This document shows positions 29,381 through 39,721 of a stretch of 64,000 nt of DNA, one piece after another; position 1 is the stretch's first letter, and the number at the start of each line of letters is the position of its first letter. Source of the stretch: an uncultured Roseovarius sp. Lineage in GTDB: Bacteria > Pseudomonadota > Alphaproteobacteria > Rhodobacterales > Rhodobacteraceae. The translations under genes were made by a program, and so were the position numbers. Location of the stretch: NCBI RefSeq assembly GCF_947489715.1, contig NZ_CANLER010000003.1, positions 62,001 to 126,000 of the forward strand, in the 5' to 3' direction. A model generated the notes under the pieces. That model was not told where the DNA came from. It saw only the letters and a program-made list of their open reading frames with translations, and searched no databases.

Positions 29381-30156
29381 GTATCGGTCCTCAATCGCGC
29401 CTGCAACGCCAACAGATCGGCCCAGGCCTCGCGCTTGGCGTGCGGGCTACGTAACAGGTAGGCCGGATGGAACATTGGTAGGCAAGGCGCTCCATAGGCT
29501 TGATCCCAGTTCCCCCGCAGCCGGGTAATGCCACGTTTTCCAAGCCCCGCCTGGCAGCTGATATTGCCCATCAGCACCAAGACTTTCGGTTTAATCAACT
29601 CCACATGCCGCGCGACAAAGGGAAGCAACATTGCAATCTCTTCCGGTTTCGGATCGCGGTTTTGCGGTGGCCGCCAAGGCAGCACGTTCGTAATGTAGAC
29701 GGCCCGCTCGACCGGATCCGCGCTGCGCGACATGTCAATCGCCGCCAGCATCTTGTCCAGCAGCTGCCCGGCGCGACCGACGAAGGGTCGGCCTTCACGA
29801 TCCTCGTCGCGGCCCGGTGCCTCACCGATGATCATCACACGCGCTGCAGAGTTGCCATCGGCGAAAACCAGATTGCGGGCGCCTCGTTTCAGCTCACAAT
29901 GCTCAAACGCCGCCATAGCAGACCGCAGCGCGTCCAAATCACCTGCGCCTTGCGCCAACGCACGCGCCTCGTTCACCGCGTCGGGTTTCGTTTCATTTCG
30001 CGGGGCAGAAGGCGTATCAGCCTGCACTGGCTTGGCTGGTTTATCTGGCACCTCGTAGCGATTGACCGGCACGTCACCAATCGCCTCGGTCGCGCCAAGT
30101 TCGACCTGCCAGTCCAGCAAAGCCTTCGCCGTGTGAAAATCCAATGCCGATTCCAT
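29377..30156 (-). CDS. Uracil-DNA glycosylase (4Fe-4S type family)
   Basis: IGEAPGRDEDREGRPFVGRAGQLLD; MFHPAYLLR. Confidence 0.9.
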   Translation of the reverse strand: MESALDFHTAKALLDWQVELGATEAIGDVPVNRYEVPDKPAKPVQADTPSAPRNETKPDAVNEARALAQGAGDLDALRSAMAAFEHCELKRGARNLVFADGNSAARVMIIGEAPGRDEDREGRPFVGRAGQLLDKMLAAIDMSRSADPVERAVYITNVLPWRPPQNRDPKPEEIAMLLPFVARHVELIKPKVLVLMGNISCQAGLGKRGITRLRGNWDQAYGAPCLPMFHPAYLLRSPHAKREAWADLLALQARLRTDT

Positions 30157-30280
30157 GGCCGCAGCCTAGACCTTGCGCGCGGTAGGTGAAAGCAATCACT
30201 CTGCTCGGACCGGGTTGCAACATTTACGCTGCACGACAAGACGGGTTCAGGTCGGCACCTTCGCGCCTCGGCCGTTTCGT

Positions 30281-31651
30281 TCAGTAACTGTACTCGGCGT
30301 AAATCCGGTCTAAGTCACCATTCCAATCACCGTGATAATGCTCCAATAGCTCATCCGCCGGCACCTTACCGCTTTCGACACTTTCCTTGAGCGCGTTCAG
30401 GAAATGAGTTTCATCCGGCACCAACCCGCCTGCGCCGCTACGGGCACGCGCAGTCAATCCGGCCTCCGAGATCGCCACCGTTTCGCGGGCCAGGTCATGC
30501 ATGTTGATATTTCCCACCTGCGCCTGCAACGCGCTTTCGCTGGCGGCAACGCGCAGCGCCTCGCGGGTCTCAGCATCCCAGCTCTTGCACAGATCCCAGG
30601 CAGCATCGAGCGAGGATTGATCATACATCAATCCGACCCAGAAAGCAGGCAGCGCGCAGAGGCGTCGCCATGGGCCGCCATCGGCCCCGCGCATCTCCAT
30701 GAATTTCTTGATTCGCGCCTCGGGGAACGTTGTGGTCAGATGATCCGCCCAATCGCTCAGCGTCGGTTTCTCACCGGGCAGCGCAGGCAGCTCTCCTTTC
30801 AGGAAATCACGGAACGACATGCCCAACGCGTCGACATATTGCCCGTCGCGATAGACAAAATACATCGGCACATCCAATGCATAGTCGGCATATTGCTCGA
30901 ACCCGAATCCGTCTTCGAAGACAAAAGGCAGCATGCCTGTCCGATCCGCATCCAGATCACGCCAGACCCGGCTGCGCCAAGATTTGTGCCCGTTGGGTTT
31001 GCCGTCGAAAAACGGTGAGTTGGCAAAAAGCGCGGTTGCGACCGGCTGTAACGCCAGCGCCACGCGCAGTTTTTGCACCATGTCAGCTTCGGACGAAAAA
31101 TCCAGATTGACCTGTACCGTGCAGGTCCTGCGCATCATCGACCGCCCCATCGTACCGACTTTCTGCATGTAGGCGTCCATCAGCTTGTAACGGCCCTTGG
31201 GCATCATCGGCATCTGTTCATGCGACCATTGCGGCGCCGCCCCCAGACCGATGAACCCGACCCCAACCTTGTCGGCAATATCCTTGACGTCACGCAGATG
31301 GGCGTTCACCTCGTCGCAGGTCTCGTGAATGGTCTCGACCGGCGCGCCCGACAGTTCCAGCTGCCCACCCGGCTCAAGCGAGACATTGGCACCGTCTTTT
31401 TCCAGCCCGATCAGCTTGCCGCCTTCCTCCAGCGGTGCCCAGCCATGCCCGTCGCGCAGACCTTCCAGCACCGCCAGGACACTGCGTTCTCCATCGTAGG
31501 GGATGGGCTTCAACGTATCGCGACAATAACCGAATTTCTCATGCTCGGTGCCGATACGCCAATCGTCTTTTGGCTTACAGCCGCTCTCCAGATAGCCCGC
31601 CAATTGATCATGGCTTTCGATCGGCCCGCCGCCGGATTGAGGGATAGACAT
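30281..31651 (-). CDS. gshA: Glutamate--cysteine ligase (class II/plant type)
   Basis: GTEHEKFGY; EPGGQLELSGAP; MMRRTCTVQVNLDF; start trimmed. Confidence 0.85.
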   Translation of the reverse strand: MSIPQSGGGPIESHDQLAGYLESGCKPKDDWRIGTEHEKFGYCRDTLKPIPYDGERSVLAVLEGLRDGHGWAPLEEGGKLIGLEKDGANVSLEPGGQLELSGAPVETIHETCDEVNAHLRDVKDIADKVGVGFIGLGAAPQWSHEQMPMMPKGRYKLMDAYMQKVGTMGRSMMRRTCTVQVNLDFSSEADMVQKLRVALALQPVATALFANSPFFDGKPNGHKSWRSRVWRDLDADRTGMLPFVFEDGFGFEQYADYALDVPMYFVYRDGQYVDALGMSFRDFLKGELPALPGEKPTLSDWADHLTTTFPEARIKKFMEMRGADGGPWRRLCALPAFWVGLMYDQSSLDAAWDLCKSWDAETREALRVAASESALQAQVGNINMHDLARETVAISEAGLTARARSGAGGLVPDETHFLNALKESVESGKVPADELLEHYHGDWNGDLDRIYAEYSY

Positions 31652-31809
31652 GATGCAAGCTCCTGCGCGTAGGTAGAAGCGCCAGTGGTGAAACGGTTGC
31701 ACGGAGGTGTCAAGCAAGGATTGCCCCGAATTGCGCACGTAAATTTGATGTGTTTTTTATTGAGCCTTAAGTCCGCGACAGTATTTCTCGCTTTAGAAAG
31801 GGGCATACC

Positions 31810-32328
31810 ATGCGCACAAAAATCACCCATCTCGCCCGGTCACGACGCCAGTTCATCACGTCAGGAATGGCCTTCATCCTGGCAGGCATTTCCAGCAGTT
31901 CCGTGCAGGCGCGCGGCGGTGGCGGCGACGCTGTACGGGATCGGCAGGAACGCACGCGCAGCAATGCACGGCGCGGGTTCACGCAACAGCAATTTCTGGC
32001 CATGTCCCGCAGCGAACTTTTCAGAAACAGCCGGGCACAAGGCATTTTCATCAATGGGTTCTCGCAAGAAATGTCGGTCACCATGTTTGAGATGGCAGTG
32101 GCCAATATTGCACGAACCCGGTCACTGGTGCAGCGCCTGCAAGACATCCCGCAAACCCCGCAACGTCGGTCGTTGCTGACCCGCGAAATGCAGTTTGCAC
32201 AGCAGGAATTTGAGGAGTTCTGGGGGCTTTCTTCACAAAAGCAAAAACGAAAAACCTATTATGAAACTGTTTCAAAATGGGCCGGTAAACCAAGCGAAGG
32301 CGCGCTTGAATTCAGATATACGGGCTGA
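31810..32328 (+). CDS. Hypothetical secreted protein
   Basis: intact ORF with signal-like N-terminus and RBS-like spacing. Confidence 0.55.
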   Translation: MRTKITHLARSRRQFITSGMAFILAGISSSSVQARGGGGDAVRDRQERTRSNARRGFTQQQFLAMSRSELFRNSRAQGIFINGFSQEMSVTMFEMAVANIARTRSLVQRLQDIPQTPQRRSLLTREMQFAQQEFEEFWGLSSQKQKRKTYYETVSKWAGKPSEGALEFRYTG

Positions 32329-32359
32329 TCTGAACAGGCTGACCTCTTCGACATAGTCA

Positions 32360-32878
32360 TCAGTGCAAAACAGCCGGGTTCGGCGCCCGCTGCCAGATCA
32401 CGACCGGAAATGCAGCACCCTGCTTCATATGTTTCAGCATATGCTCGGTCCGGATTCCCGGCAGGCTGGCAAAGGCATCAAACAACGCCTCGGCGCCTTC
32501 GGCGTTCAGCGGCACATGCAGATCGGCCTGCCCTGGCTGGCTTAGCACCCAATGCGGTGGCTTGCCGGTCGGATCAAGGATCAGGCTGGTCATTTCGCGC
32601 AGCGCTACAACGCCGCCACTCAGGGGGCCAAAATAGGCCACGGCCCCCTCGTCCACATGCACCACGCCGGGACCACCGCGACCTGACCGGAACCGCCCGC
32701 GCTGCACACCGGTAATCAACAGCACCGCGCCCAGCACCAACACCATATAACCCAGCCAATGCAACAGGGCGCCGGTGCCAAAGGCCCAGTATGCGCCAAG
32801 CACCAATACGCCGATCGCCACCAACACCTCGCGCCAACGCCAGATCGCCTGTCGCGCCTCGGGTCGCACAAAGCTCAT
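32360..32878 (-). CDS. Hypothetical membrane protein
   Basis: two N-terminal TM segments; overlaps rsmE end. Confidence 0.65.
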   Translation of the reverse strand: MSFVRPEARQAIWRWREVLVAIGVLVLGAYWAFGTGALLHWLGYMVLVLGAVLLITGVQRGRFRSGRGGPGVVHVDEGAVAYFGPLSGGVVALREMTSLILDPTGKPPHWVLSQPGQADLHVPLNAEGAEALFDAFASLPGIRTEHMLKHMKQGAAFPVVIWQRAPNPAVLH

Positions 32879-33600
32879 GACCAGTCTCCCAATGCCTGCT
32901 GCCAAAGGGTCATCGCCGCCACCGCTGCCGTGTCTGCCCGCAGAATGCGCGGCCCAAGACTGACAGCCTGCGAATAGGGCAATTCGCGCAGCCTTGCTCG
33001 CTCCACCTCCGAAAATCCACCTTCAGGACCAATCAGTATCGCCCACTTGTCGCCGCCAGCCCCGTTCAGAGCTTCTGCGGCCCCGGCCAACGCCTCGTCA
33101 CAGAACATCAGGTGCCGGTCATCGGGCCAATCATCCAGTAGCCGCGACAATTTCTGCAATTCACGCACCTCGGGCACAAAGGTGCCGCCACATTGCTCAG
33201 CGGCCTCAATCGCATGGGCCTGCAACCGATCCTGCCGAATACGTTCAGCATTGGTAAAATTTGTCTGCACCGGGCAGATGCACCGTGCGCCCAGTTCGGC
33301 CGCTTTTTCGACGATGAAATCCGTCCGTGCCTTCTTGATCGGCGCAAACATCAGCCAAAGATCAGGCGGTAACTGCAGATCTCGTGATTGTGCGCCAACC
33401 GCCAATACGCCGCCGCGTTTTCCGGCCTCGGCCACCTCAGCCTGCCATTCACCATCGCGCCCGTTGAACAGCGCCACTGCATCTCCGACTGACAATCGCA
33501 TCACCCCAAAAAGATAATGGGCCTGATCCCGGTTCAGAGGAACCGATTGCCCTTGCCCCAGCGGGTGCTCTACATAAAGTCTGATCTTCGCAGTCGCCAT
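32875..33600 (-). CDS. rsmE: 16S rRNA (uracil(1498)-N(3))-methyltransferase
   Basis: LIGPEGGFSEVERARL; SLGPRILRADTAAVAAM. Confidence 0.9.
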   Translation of the reverse strand: MATAKIRLYVEHPLGQGQSVPLNRDQAHYLFGVMRLSVGDAVALFNGRDGEWQAEVAEAGKRGGVLAVGAQSRDLQLPPDLWLMFAPIKKARTDFIVEKAAELGARCICPVQTNFTNAERIRQDRLQAHAIEAAEQCGGTFVPEVRELQKLSRLLDDWPDDRHLMFCDEALAGAAEALNGAGGDKWAILIGPEGGFSEVERARLRELPYSQAVSLGPRILRADTAAVAAMTLWQQALGDWS

Positions 33601-33611
33601 GAGGCCAACAT

Positions 33612-34577
33612 ATGATCGACACCGATAAGACACCAGAGGCCGAAGGTCAGGTTGCTGACGCCTATCGCGACAATTGGGTGGATCGGCTAGCACCCCCGGC
33701 CACGAGGCCATACTTGCGGCTGTCACGCGCAGATCGGCCCATTGGCACATGGCTGCTGCTGTTGCCTTGCTGGTGGGGCCTCCTGCTGGCAATGCTCTAT
33801 GATGGTCAGGCGCGGGTTTTCGATCTGTGGATCTTTGCGGGGTGCGCCATCGGCGCGTTCCTGATGCGCGGCGCGGGCTGCACGTGGAACGACATTACCG
33901 ATCGGCATATCGATGGCTCGGTCGCACGCACCGCCTCGCGGCCCATTCCGTCAGGACAAGTCAGCGTCAGAGCTGCGCTGATCTGGCTGGCGGCGCAGGC
34001 GCTGGTGTCCTTCGCAATCCTCTTGACCTTCAACATCGCGGCCATCGGACTGGGTGTTCTGTCGCTTGTGCCGGTCGCAATCTATCCTTTTGCCAAACGT
34101 TTCACCTGGTGGCCGCAGGTGTTTCTGGGCATCGCTTTCAACTGGGGCGCGCTTCTGGCATGGACCGCCCATACCGGTGCGCTGCAATGGCCCGCAGTCA
34201 TTTTGTATCTGGCGGGCATCGTCTGGACGCTGTTCTATGACACGATCTATGCCCATCAGGATGCCGAGGATGACGCCCTGATCGGGGTAAAATCCACCGC
34301 CCGCCTGTTTGGGGAAAACTCTCCCAAATGGTTGCGCTGGTTTTTGGTACTGACGGTCACGCTGATGGCGCTGGCAGTGATGCTGACGACGATTGATGGG
34401 CACTTCGCTGCCGTTCTGGTGGCACTTTGCGGTCCCTGGGCGCTTGGCTGGCATTTGCAGTGGCAACTCAGACGTCTCGACATCAAGGACACAGGCATCT
34501 TGCTGAAACTCTTCCGGTCAAACCGAGATGCCGGTTTGCTGCCCTTGCCGTTTTTCGCCGTCGCCCTGTTCCTTTGA
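33612..34577 (+). CDS. ubiA: 4-hydroxybenzoate octaprenyltransferase
   Basis: RGAGCTWNDITDRHIDGSVARTASRPIPSG; YAHQDAEDD. Confidence 0.9.
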   Translation: MIDTDKTPEAEGQVADAYRDNWVDRLAPPATRPYLRLSRADRPIGTWLLLLPCWWGLLLAMLYDGQARVFDLWIFAGCAIGAFLMRGAGCTWNDITDRHIDGSVARTASRPIPSGQVSVRAALIWLAAQALVSFAILLTFNIAAIGLGVLSLVPVAIYPFAKRFTWWPQVFLGIAFNWGALLAWTAHTGALQWPAVILYLAGIVWTLFYDTIYAHQDAEDDALIGVKSTARLFGENSPKWLRWFLVLTVTLMALAVMLTTIDGHFAAVLVALCGPWALGWHLQWQLRRLDIKDTGILLKLFRSNRDAGLLPLPFFAVALFL

Positions 34578-34638
34578 TTGAACTCAGTCGCGCACAGGCA
34601 TAAACACGGTATGGGAACAATAACTTACCGGCAAAAAC

Positions 34639-36561
34639 ATGCGCCTGTCTGCCATCTTTGCAATCACTGCGAGCTTTGTTGTCGCGGCAGCACTGTGTCT
34701 GGTTGCAGCAGGGTTTTCCGTAAAAGTGATCGAGGAAAGCGCCCGCAACACCGTTCGAGACACGCTTGACGCCAATGATCTGGTCTGGTCCGAGGTTGAC
34801 GCCAACGGACTTCAGGTTTTTCTGGGCGGCACTGCCCCCACCGAAGCGCTGCGTTTCAAGGCTTTGTCGATTGCAGGAACGGTTGTCGATGCCGCGCGGG
34901 TGATCGACCAGATGGACGTAGCCGATAGCGCCGATATTGCACCGCCCGCGTTTTCGGTTGAAATCCTGCGCAACGACAGCGGCATATCCCTTATCGGCCT
35001 GATTCCCGCCGCCACGGATCGAGAAGGATTGCTTTCCGACATCGTAGATGCCGCCGACGGATCCGAGGTGACTGACCTGCTGGAGGCCGCAGATTATCCT
35101 CCTCCCGACACATGGGACAATGCCCTCGACTATGCCGTGCGCGCGCTCAGCGATCTGCCACGATCCAAAATTTCGGTCGCCGCGAACCGCGTTGAAATTA
35201 CCGCGATGGTCGATACGGCTGCGCAGAAAAACAAGATTGAAACCAACCTTTCGCGCAAAATCCCTGATGACATACGACTTGCGTTGGATATCTCGTCGCC
35301 ACGCCCGGTCATCACGCCCTTTACGCTCAGGTTCCTGATTTTGGACGGACAGGCGCGGTTCGATGCCTGTTCGGCCGATACCGAGGTTGCACGCAATGCC
35401 ATCCTGTCGGCGGCCATGAAATCCGGCCTGCGCTACGAGGCTGATTGTACAATCGGCCTGGGCGTACCCTCACCGCAATGGGGTAAGGCTGCCGCGCAAT
35501 CCATTGCTGCCCTGGGTCAACTGGGCGGCGGCAGCGTGACGTTTTCCGATGCCGACATCACCCTTGTGGCTGCACAGGGCATTGCCGAAAACCGGTTTGA
35601 CGACGTGATCGGCGCGCTGGAAACCTCCTTGCCGGATGTATTTGCGCTGCATGCCGTGCTGCCACCGCCGCCGGACGAAGCGGTGCAGATCACCCCCGAA
35701 TTCGTCGCCACGCTTTCCCCGGAAGGGCTGGTTCAGATCCGGGGCCGTGTCGGGAACGAAATGACGCGCGATACGGTCAACAGCTTCGCCAAAGCGCGCT
35801 TTACCTCGGATAGCGTCCACAACACCGCCCGGATCGCCGGGGGATTGCCTCAGGATTGGCCGACCCGGATTCTTACTGGTCTCGAGGCGCTATCTTACCT
35901 GTCCAACGGTGCGGTAACCGTGACGCCGGACATGGTGGAAGTGTCCGGCAATACCGGACAAAAAGGCGCCAAGACGATGATCGCGCAGTTTCTGTCGGAT
36001 AAGCTGGGCGACGCAGAAGAATTCTCCATCGACGTGACCTACAGCAAAGCCCTCGATCCGGTGGCCAGCATCCCGACCCCGGATGAATGCGAAGCGCTGA
36101 TCGCCACCGTCTTGAGCGAGCGGAAGATTAATTTCGAACCCGGATCGGCAACAATCGACGAAAGCGGTGCGTCGATCATGGATGACATCGCCGAAATTCT
36201 GAAAAAATGCGGCGAATTGCGGATGGAAATCGGCGGACATACCGATAGCCAGGGGCGTGAGATCATGAACCAGCAACTCAGCCAGTCGCGGGCGCGTTCA
36301 GTGCTGAGCGCCCTGCGCGACCGCCGCGTTCTGACCTCTGCCTTGACGGCAAAGGGATATGGCGAAAGCGTCCCAATTGCCGATAATGACACCGAAGAGG
36401 GTCGCGAGGCCAACCGCCGCATCGAATTCAAACTGATCCGTCCGGAGCCGATCAAAGAGCGCAAGACAGGCCTTGAAAGCTTGGAAGAAGAAGCCTTGGA
36501 CACAGTCGATCCCGACGCTGCAGATCAAAATCAGGAAGACACACCAGATGAACAGAACTGA
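34639..36561 (+). CDS. OmpA-family protein with BON-like repeats
   Basis: C-terminal MEIGGHTDSQGREIMNQQLSQSRARSV...GYGESVPIADN; repeated BON-like segments. Confidence 0.85.
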   Translation: MRLSAIFAITASFVVAAALCLVAAGFSVKVIEESARNTVRDTLDANDLVWSEVDANGLQVFLGGTAPTEALRFKALSIAGTVVDAARVIDQMDVADSADIAPPAFSVEILRNDSGISLIGLIPAATDREGLLSDIVDAADGSEVTDLLEAADYPPPDTWDNALDYAVRALSDLPRSKISVAANRVEITAMVDTAAQKNKIETNLSRKIPDDIRLALDISSPRPVITPFTLRFLILDGQARFDACSADTEVARNAILSAAMKSGLRYEADCTIGLGVPSPQWGKAAAQSIAALGQLGGGSVTFSDADITLVAAQGIAENRFDDVIGALETSLPDVFALHAVLPPPPDEAVQITPEFVATLSPEGLVQIRGRVGNEMTRDTVNSFAKARFTSDSVHNTARIAGGLPQDWPTRILTGLEALSYLSNGAVTVTPDMVEVSGNTGQKGAKTMIAQFLSDKLGDAEEFSIDVTYSKALDPVASIPTPDECEALIATVLSERKINFEPGSATIDESGASIMDDIAEILKKCGELRMEIGGHTDSQGREIMNQQLSQSRARSVLSALRDRRVLTSALTAKGYGESVPIADNDTEEGREANRRIEFKLIRPEPIKERKTGLESLEEEALDTVDPDAADQNQEDTPDEQN

Positions 36562-36880
36562 GTTTATCATTGCCACGGCGATCGTCCTCTTTGTGGCCTT
36601 CTGCCTGGGTTGGTTTGCCAATTGGCTCATCCATCGCTTCATTCGTGTCGCGGGCTCGGATGTGGGTGAGCTTGAGAAGATGGCACAGGAATTGCACGAG
36701 GCCGAGGAAACCCGTGATCAGGCCATCACCTACCTGCAACAACGCGAAGCAGAATTGACAAATCAGCTTAGCCAGACAGAGGCCGAACTGTCCGCGACGA
36801 TGGACGGGCTGCGGGAAGCCCGTCGCGAAGCAGAAGACCTGCGTGGAAATCTCGAGCGCATGAGTCAGACCGGATCCTGA
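36548..36880 (+). CDS. Hypothetical single-TM coiled-coil protein
   Basis: ORF overlapping OmpA gene 3' end; TM + heptad-rich C-terminus. Confidence 0.65.
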   Translation: MNRTEFIIATAIVLFVAFCLGWFANWLIHRFIRVAGSDVGELEKMAQELHEAEETRDQAITYLQQREAELTNQLSQTEAELSATMDGLREARREAEDLRGNLERMSQTGS

Positions 36881-36906
36881 TCTTTCAAATAAATTCCTGT
36901 TTAATG

Positions 36907-36987
36907 GAGCGCCTTCGGCGCGCTTGATCTCTCGTTGTCCGGCTTCGCCGTCCGCCTCGGGGTGCCTGCCTTGGATGTGCCGCACCC
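36907..36987 (+). repeat. Dispersed gene-end element type 2, copy A
   Basis: core GATCTCTCGTTGTCCGGCTTCGCCGTCCGCCTCGGGGTGCCTGCC (36926-36970) matches 41/45 to the reverse complement of 54199-54243. Confidence 0.7.
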
Positions 36988-37078
36988 ATCGAATTTTGTT
37001 TGGTTAGGAAATGTTTGGATTGCTTTCAGCGGGTGTATTTTGGAACGGTGAAGACGGCGGCGCTTACCTTACGCTTGG

Positions 37079-37168
37079 CACACAGGGGTTTGGGGTGAAA
37101 CCCCAAGGGCTGCGCGCCCTGAGCGCATCACTCGAATGTGTGAGCGTACGCGAACTCCGTCAGGGAAC
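37079..37168 (+). repeat. Dispersed gene-end element type 1, copy A (two hairpins)
   Basis: CACACAGG...TTGGGG-TGAAA-CCCCAA, AGGGC-TGCGC-GCCCT, ...GTGAGCG..GCGAACTCC..; shared with 40839-40938. Confidence 0.75.
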
Positions 37169-37174
37169 AGCCGC

Positions 37175-38035
37175 TTAGCGCGTAGCCTTCAACCAATCGA
37201 CAAACACTGCAATATCTGGATTGGCCAGCGCCCCCGGAGCATAAGCCAGAAAGTATCCATAATTCTCTAGCGCCGTAGCGGATAATCGGAAAAGCCGCCC
37301 GGCATCAATCTCTGGCCGTATCAAAGCGTCATTCAGCGCCACACCCTGCCCGTCCATGACCGCCTGAACCCGGACATTCGGGTCGGGGATAATCAGCGCC
37401 TCAGAATCACCTTTGAAGTCGAGATTTGCGACGTCAAACCATTCCGACCAGGCATTGCTGTCATCCCTGTCTCTCAGCAGGGTCAGTTGCTGAAACGCGC
37501 CCGTCAAACCAAGTTCATCGACCAGTTTGGCCGCTCTGGCGTCACCCGTGGGCCATGCCGGAAAGGGTAGAAGTGGCTCTACCATCATATCGTTCCATTG
37601 CCCCCGCCCCCAACGGATCGCCAGATCAACCCCTTCACCCTGCAAATCAATCAGGTTGACCATCGGCTGCACCCGCAACCGAATATCCGGGTGGGCCGAC
37701 ATGAACTGCATCAAACGCGGCGACAGCCAGCGCGACGCGAAATAGGTCGACATCCCGATGGTCAATATGCGGTCGTGGCGCAACCCTGCGATCTTTTGTT
37801 CAATGGCTTCAAAGGCCGACTGCGCTGTCCCCAGTAATTGCTGCCCTTGCTCTGTCAACGCAATACCCCTCGGCAACCGCTGAAACAGGGTGAATCCCAA
37901 TTCCTGCTCCAATTGCTTGATCTGATAGCTGACCGCACCTTTGGTCAGGTTCAATTCTTCCGCCGCCGCAGAAAAACTGCGGTTTCGGGCAACCACCGAG
38001 AAGACCCTGAGGGAATCGTAATGACGAAAGCGCAT
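37175..38035 (-). CDS. LysR-family transcriptional regulator (GcvA-like)
   Basis: FSVVARNRSFSAAAEELNLTKGAVSYQIKQLEQELG. Confidence 0.9.
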   Translation of the reverse strand: MRFRHYDSLRVFSVVARNRSFSAAAEELNLTKGAVSYQIKQLEQELGFTLFQRLPRGIALTEQGQQLLGTAQSAFEAIEQKIAGLRHDRILTIGMSTYFASRWLSPRLMQFMSAHPDIRLRVQPMVNLIDLQGEGVDLAIRWGRGQWNDMMVEPLLPFPAWPTGDARAAKLVDELGLTGAFQQLTLLRDRDDSNAWSEWFDVANLDFKGDSEALIIPDPNVRVQAVMDGQGVALNDALIRPEIDAGRLFRLSATALENYGYFLAYAPGALANPDIAVFVDWLKATR

Positions 38036-38161
38036 CGTTATCGTCTAAATTTATTGAACTTAAAGTGCAAATCATTTGATTTGCGTGGTGCTCACATTCC
38101 ATGAAAATATGGCTTCAATAAAATTATCTAAGAACCAGCTATCTCAAAAGGGTCAACAAGG

Positions 38162-39703
38162 TTGAACACGATTGATACCCAACCGCGCCCGAAACGAAGG
38201 CGGCGCAATCCGCGCCGCGCGCCACCCGCACCGCATTATTCCAACCACCGACCCAAAAGGCGCATTCCGGTCTACGAAATTCTGGATGAAGAAAGTCTGG
38301 TACGGCTTGAAACCCAAGCCGATTGGATACTCGATCAGATCGGCATCGAAATTCGCGATGACGATACGGCATTGGCGCTGTTCCGTAAGGCCGGAGCACG
38401 GGTTGACGGCACCCGCGTATGTTTTGATCCGGGCCATGCCCGTTCCATCTGCGCCACGGCACCGACAACGTTCAAACTGCATGGCCGCAACCCAGATCAC
38501 ACTGTCACCCTGGGCGGTGACCACGTTGTCCTGATGCCCGGCTATGGTTCTCCATTTGTCACCGACCTCGAACAGGGGCGGCGCTATGGCACGCTTGCCG
38601 ACTTCCAGAACTTCGTGAAGCTTACCTTCCTTTCTCCCTATCTGCACCATTCCGGCGGCACAGTGTGCGAACCTTGCGATATTCCGGTGAATAAACGCCA
38701 TCTCGACATGGTGATGGCCCATCTGTGCTATTCGACCAAACCCTTCATGGGCGGTGTCACATCCCCTGAACGCGCCCGCGACAGTATCGCGATGTCACAG
38801 GTGGTTTTTGGCAAGGACTTCACCAAGAAAAACGCTGTCATTCAGGGCAATATCAACGTCAATTCCCCATTGGTTTATGACGGAACCATGAGCCGCGCGC
38901 TCAGGGTCTATGCGGCAGCCAATCAATGCGTTGCGGTCTCACCCGCCATCTTTGGCGGTGCTATGGGCCCGCTCGGACCTGCCGCCACCGCCGCACAGAC
39001 CTTGGCCGAAGGGATGGTGGGGATCGCTCTGGCCCAACTGGTTCGCCCAGGATGCCCCTGCGTGCTGGGCTCCTTCCACTCTGCGATGAATCTCAAGACC
39101 GGCGCGCTCAGCTTTGGCGCGCCCGAATCCAACCTTGCCACTTTTGCCTTTGCCCAACTGGGTCGCCGCCTGAATGTCCCGATCCGCCCCGGCGGTGGTC
39201 AGATCACCTCTGCCAATACCCCCGATGGTCAGGCCATGCAGGACAGCACCGCGGCGATGTGGGCCACATTGCTCGCGGGCGCCAATCAGGTTTGGCACGC
39301 GGCCGGCTGGCTCGAGGGCGGATTGACCATGTCTTACGAGAAGTTCGTGATGGACCTCGACCATTGCGGGATGATGCTGAAACTGTTGCAAGGCATTCCC
39401 ACCAATGACGAAGCCTTGGGTCGCGACGCCTATCTCGAGGTTCAGCCCGGCGAAAACTTCCTGTCGACCGCCCACACGATGCGCCATTACGCCGAGGCCA
39501 ACTACCTCTCGGATTTGCCAGATGCGGGACCGTTTGAGACCTGGCAGGAAAACGGCAGACTCTCGGCTGCAGAACGCGCCTCTTTCCGCTGGAAGGAAAT
39601 GCTGGAAGCGTACGAGCAACCGGCGATGGACGACAGCACGTTCGACGCGCTCACGGATTTCGTCGCCCGCCGCAAATCCGAAATGCCCGACAAATGGTAC
39701 TGA
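38162..39703 (+). CDS. Trimethylamine methyltransferase (MttB) superfamily protein, no in-frame UAG
   Basis: 513 aa uninterrupted; MttB-family sequence throughout (e.g. PFMGGVTSPERARDSI, GGGQITSANTPDGQAMQDSTAAMWATLLAGANQVWHAAGWLEGG). Confidence 0.85.
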   Translation: MNTIDTQPRPKRRRRNPRRAPPAPHYSNHRPKRRIPVYEILDEESLVRLETQADWILDQIGIEIRDDDTALALFRKAGARVDGTRVCFDPGHARSICATAPTTFKLHGRNPDHTVTLGGDHVVLMPGYGSPFVTDLEQGRRYGTLADFQNFVKLTFLSPYLHHSGGTVCEPCDIPVNKRHLDMVMAHLCYSTKPFMGGVTSPERARDSIAMSQVVFGKDFTKKNAVIQGNINVNSPLVYDGTMSRALRVYAAANQCVAVSPAIFGGAMGPLGPAATAAQTLAEGMVGIALAQLVRPGCPCVLGSFHSAMNLKTGALSFGAPESNLATFAFAQLGRRLNVPIRPGGGQITSANTPDGQAMQDSTAAMWATLLAGANQVWHAAGWLEGGLTMSYEKFVMDLDHCGMMLKLLQGIPTNDEALGRDAYLEVQPGENFLSTAHTMRHYAEANYLSDLPDAGPFETWQENGRLSAAERASFRWKEMLEAYEQPAMDDSTFDALTDFVARRKSEMPDKWY

Positions 39704-39721
39704 CAACAGGGAGAAACCAAA

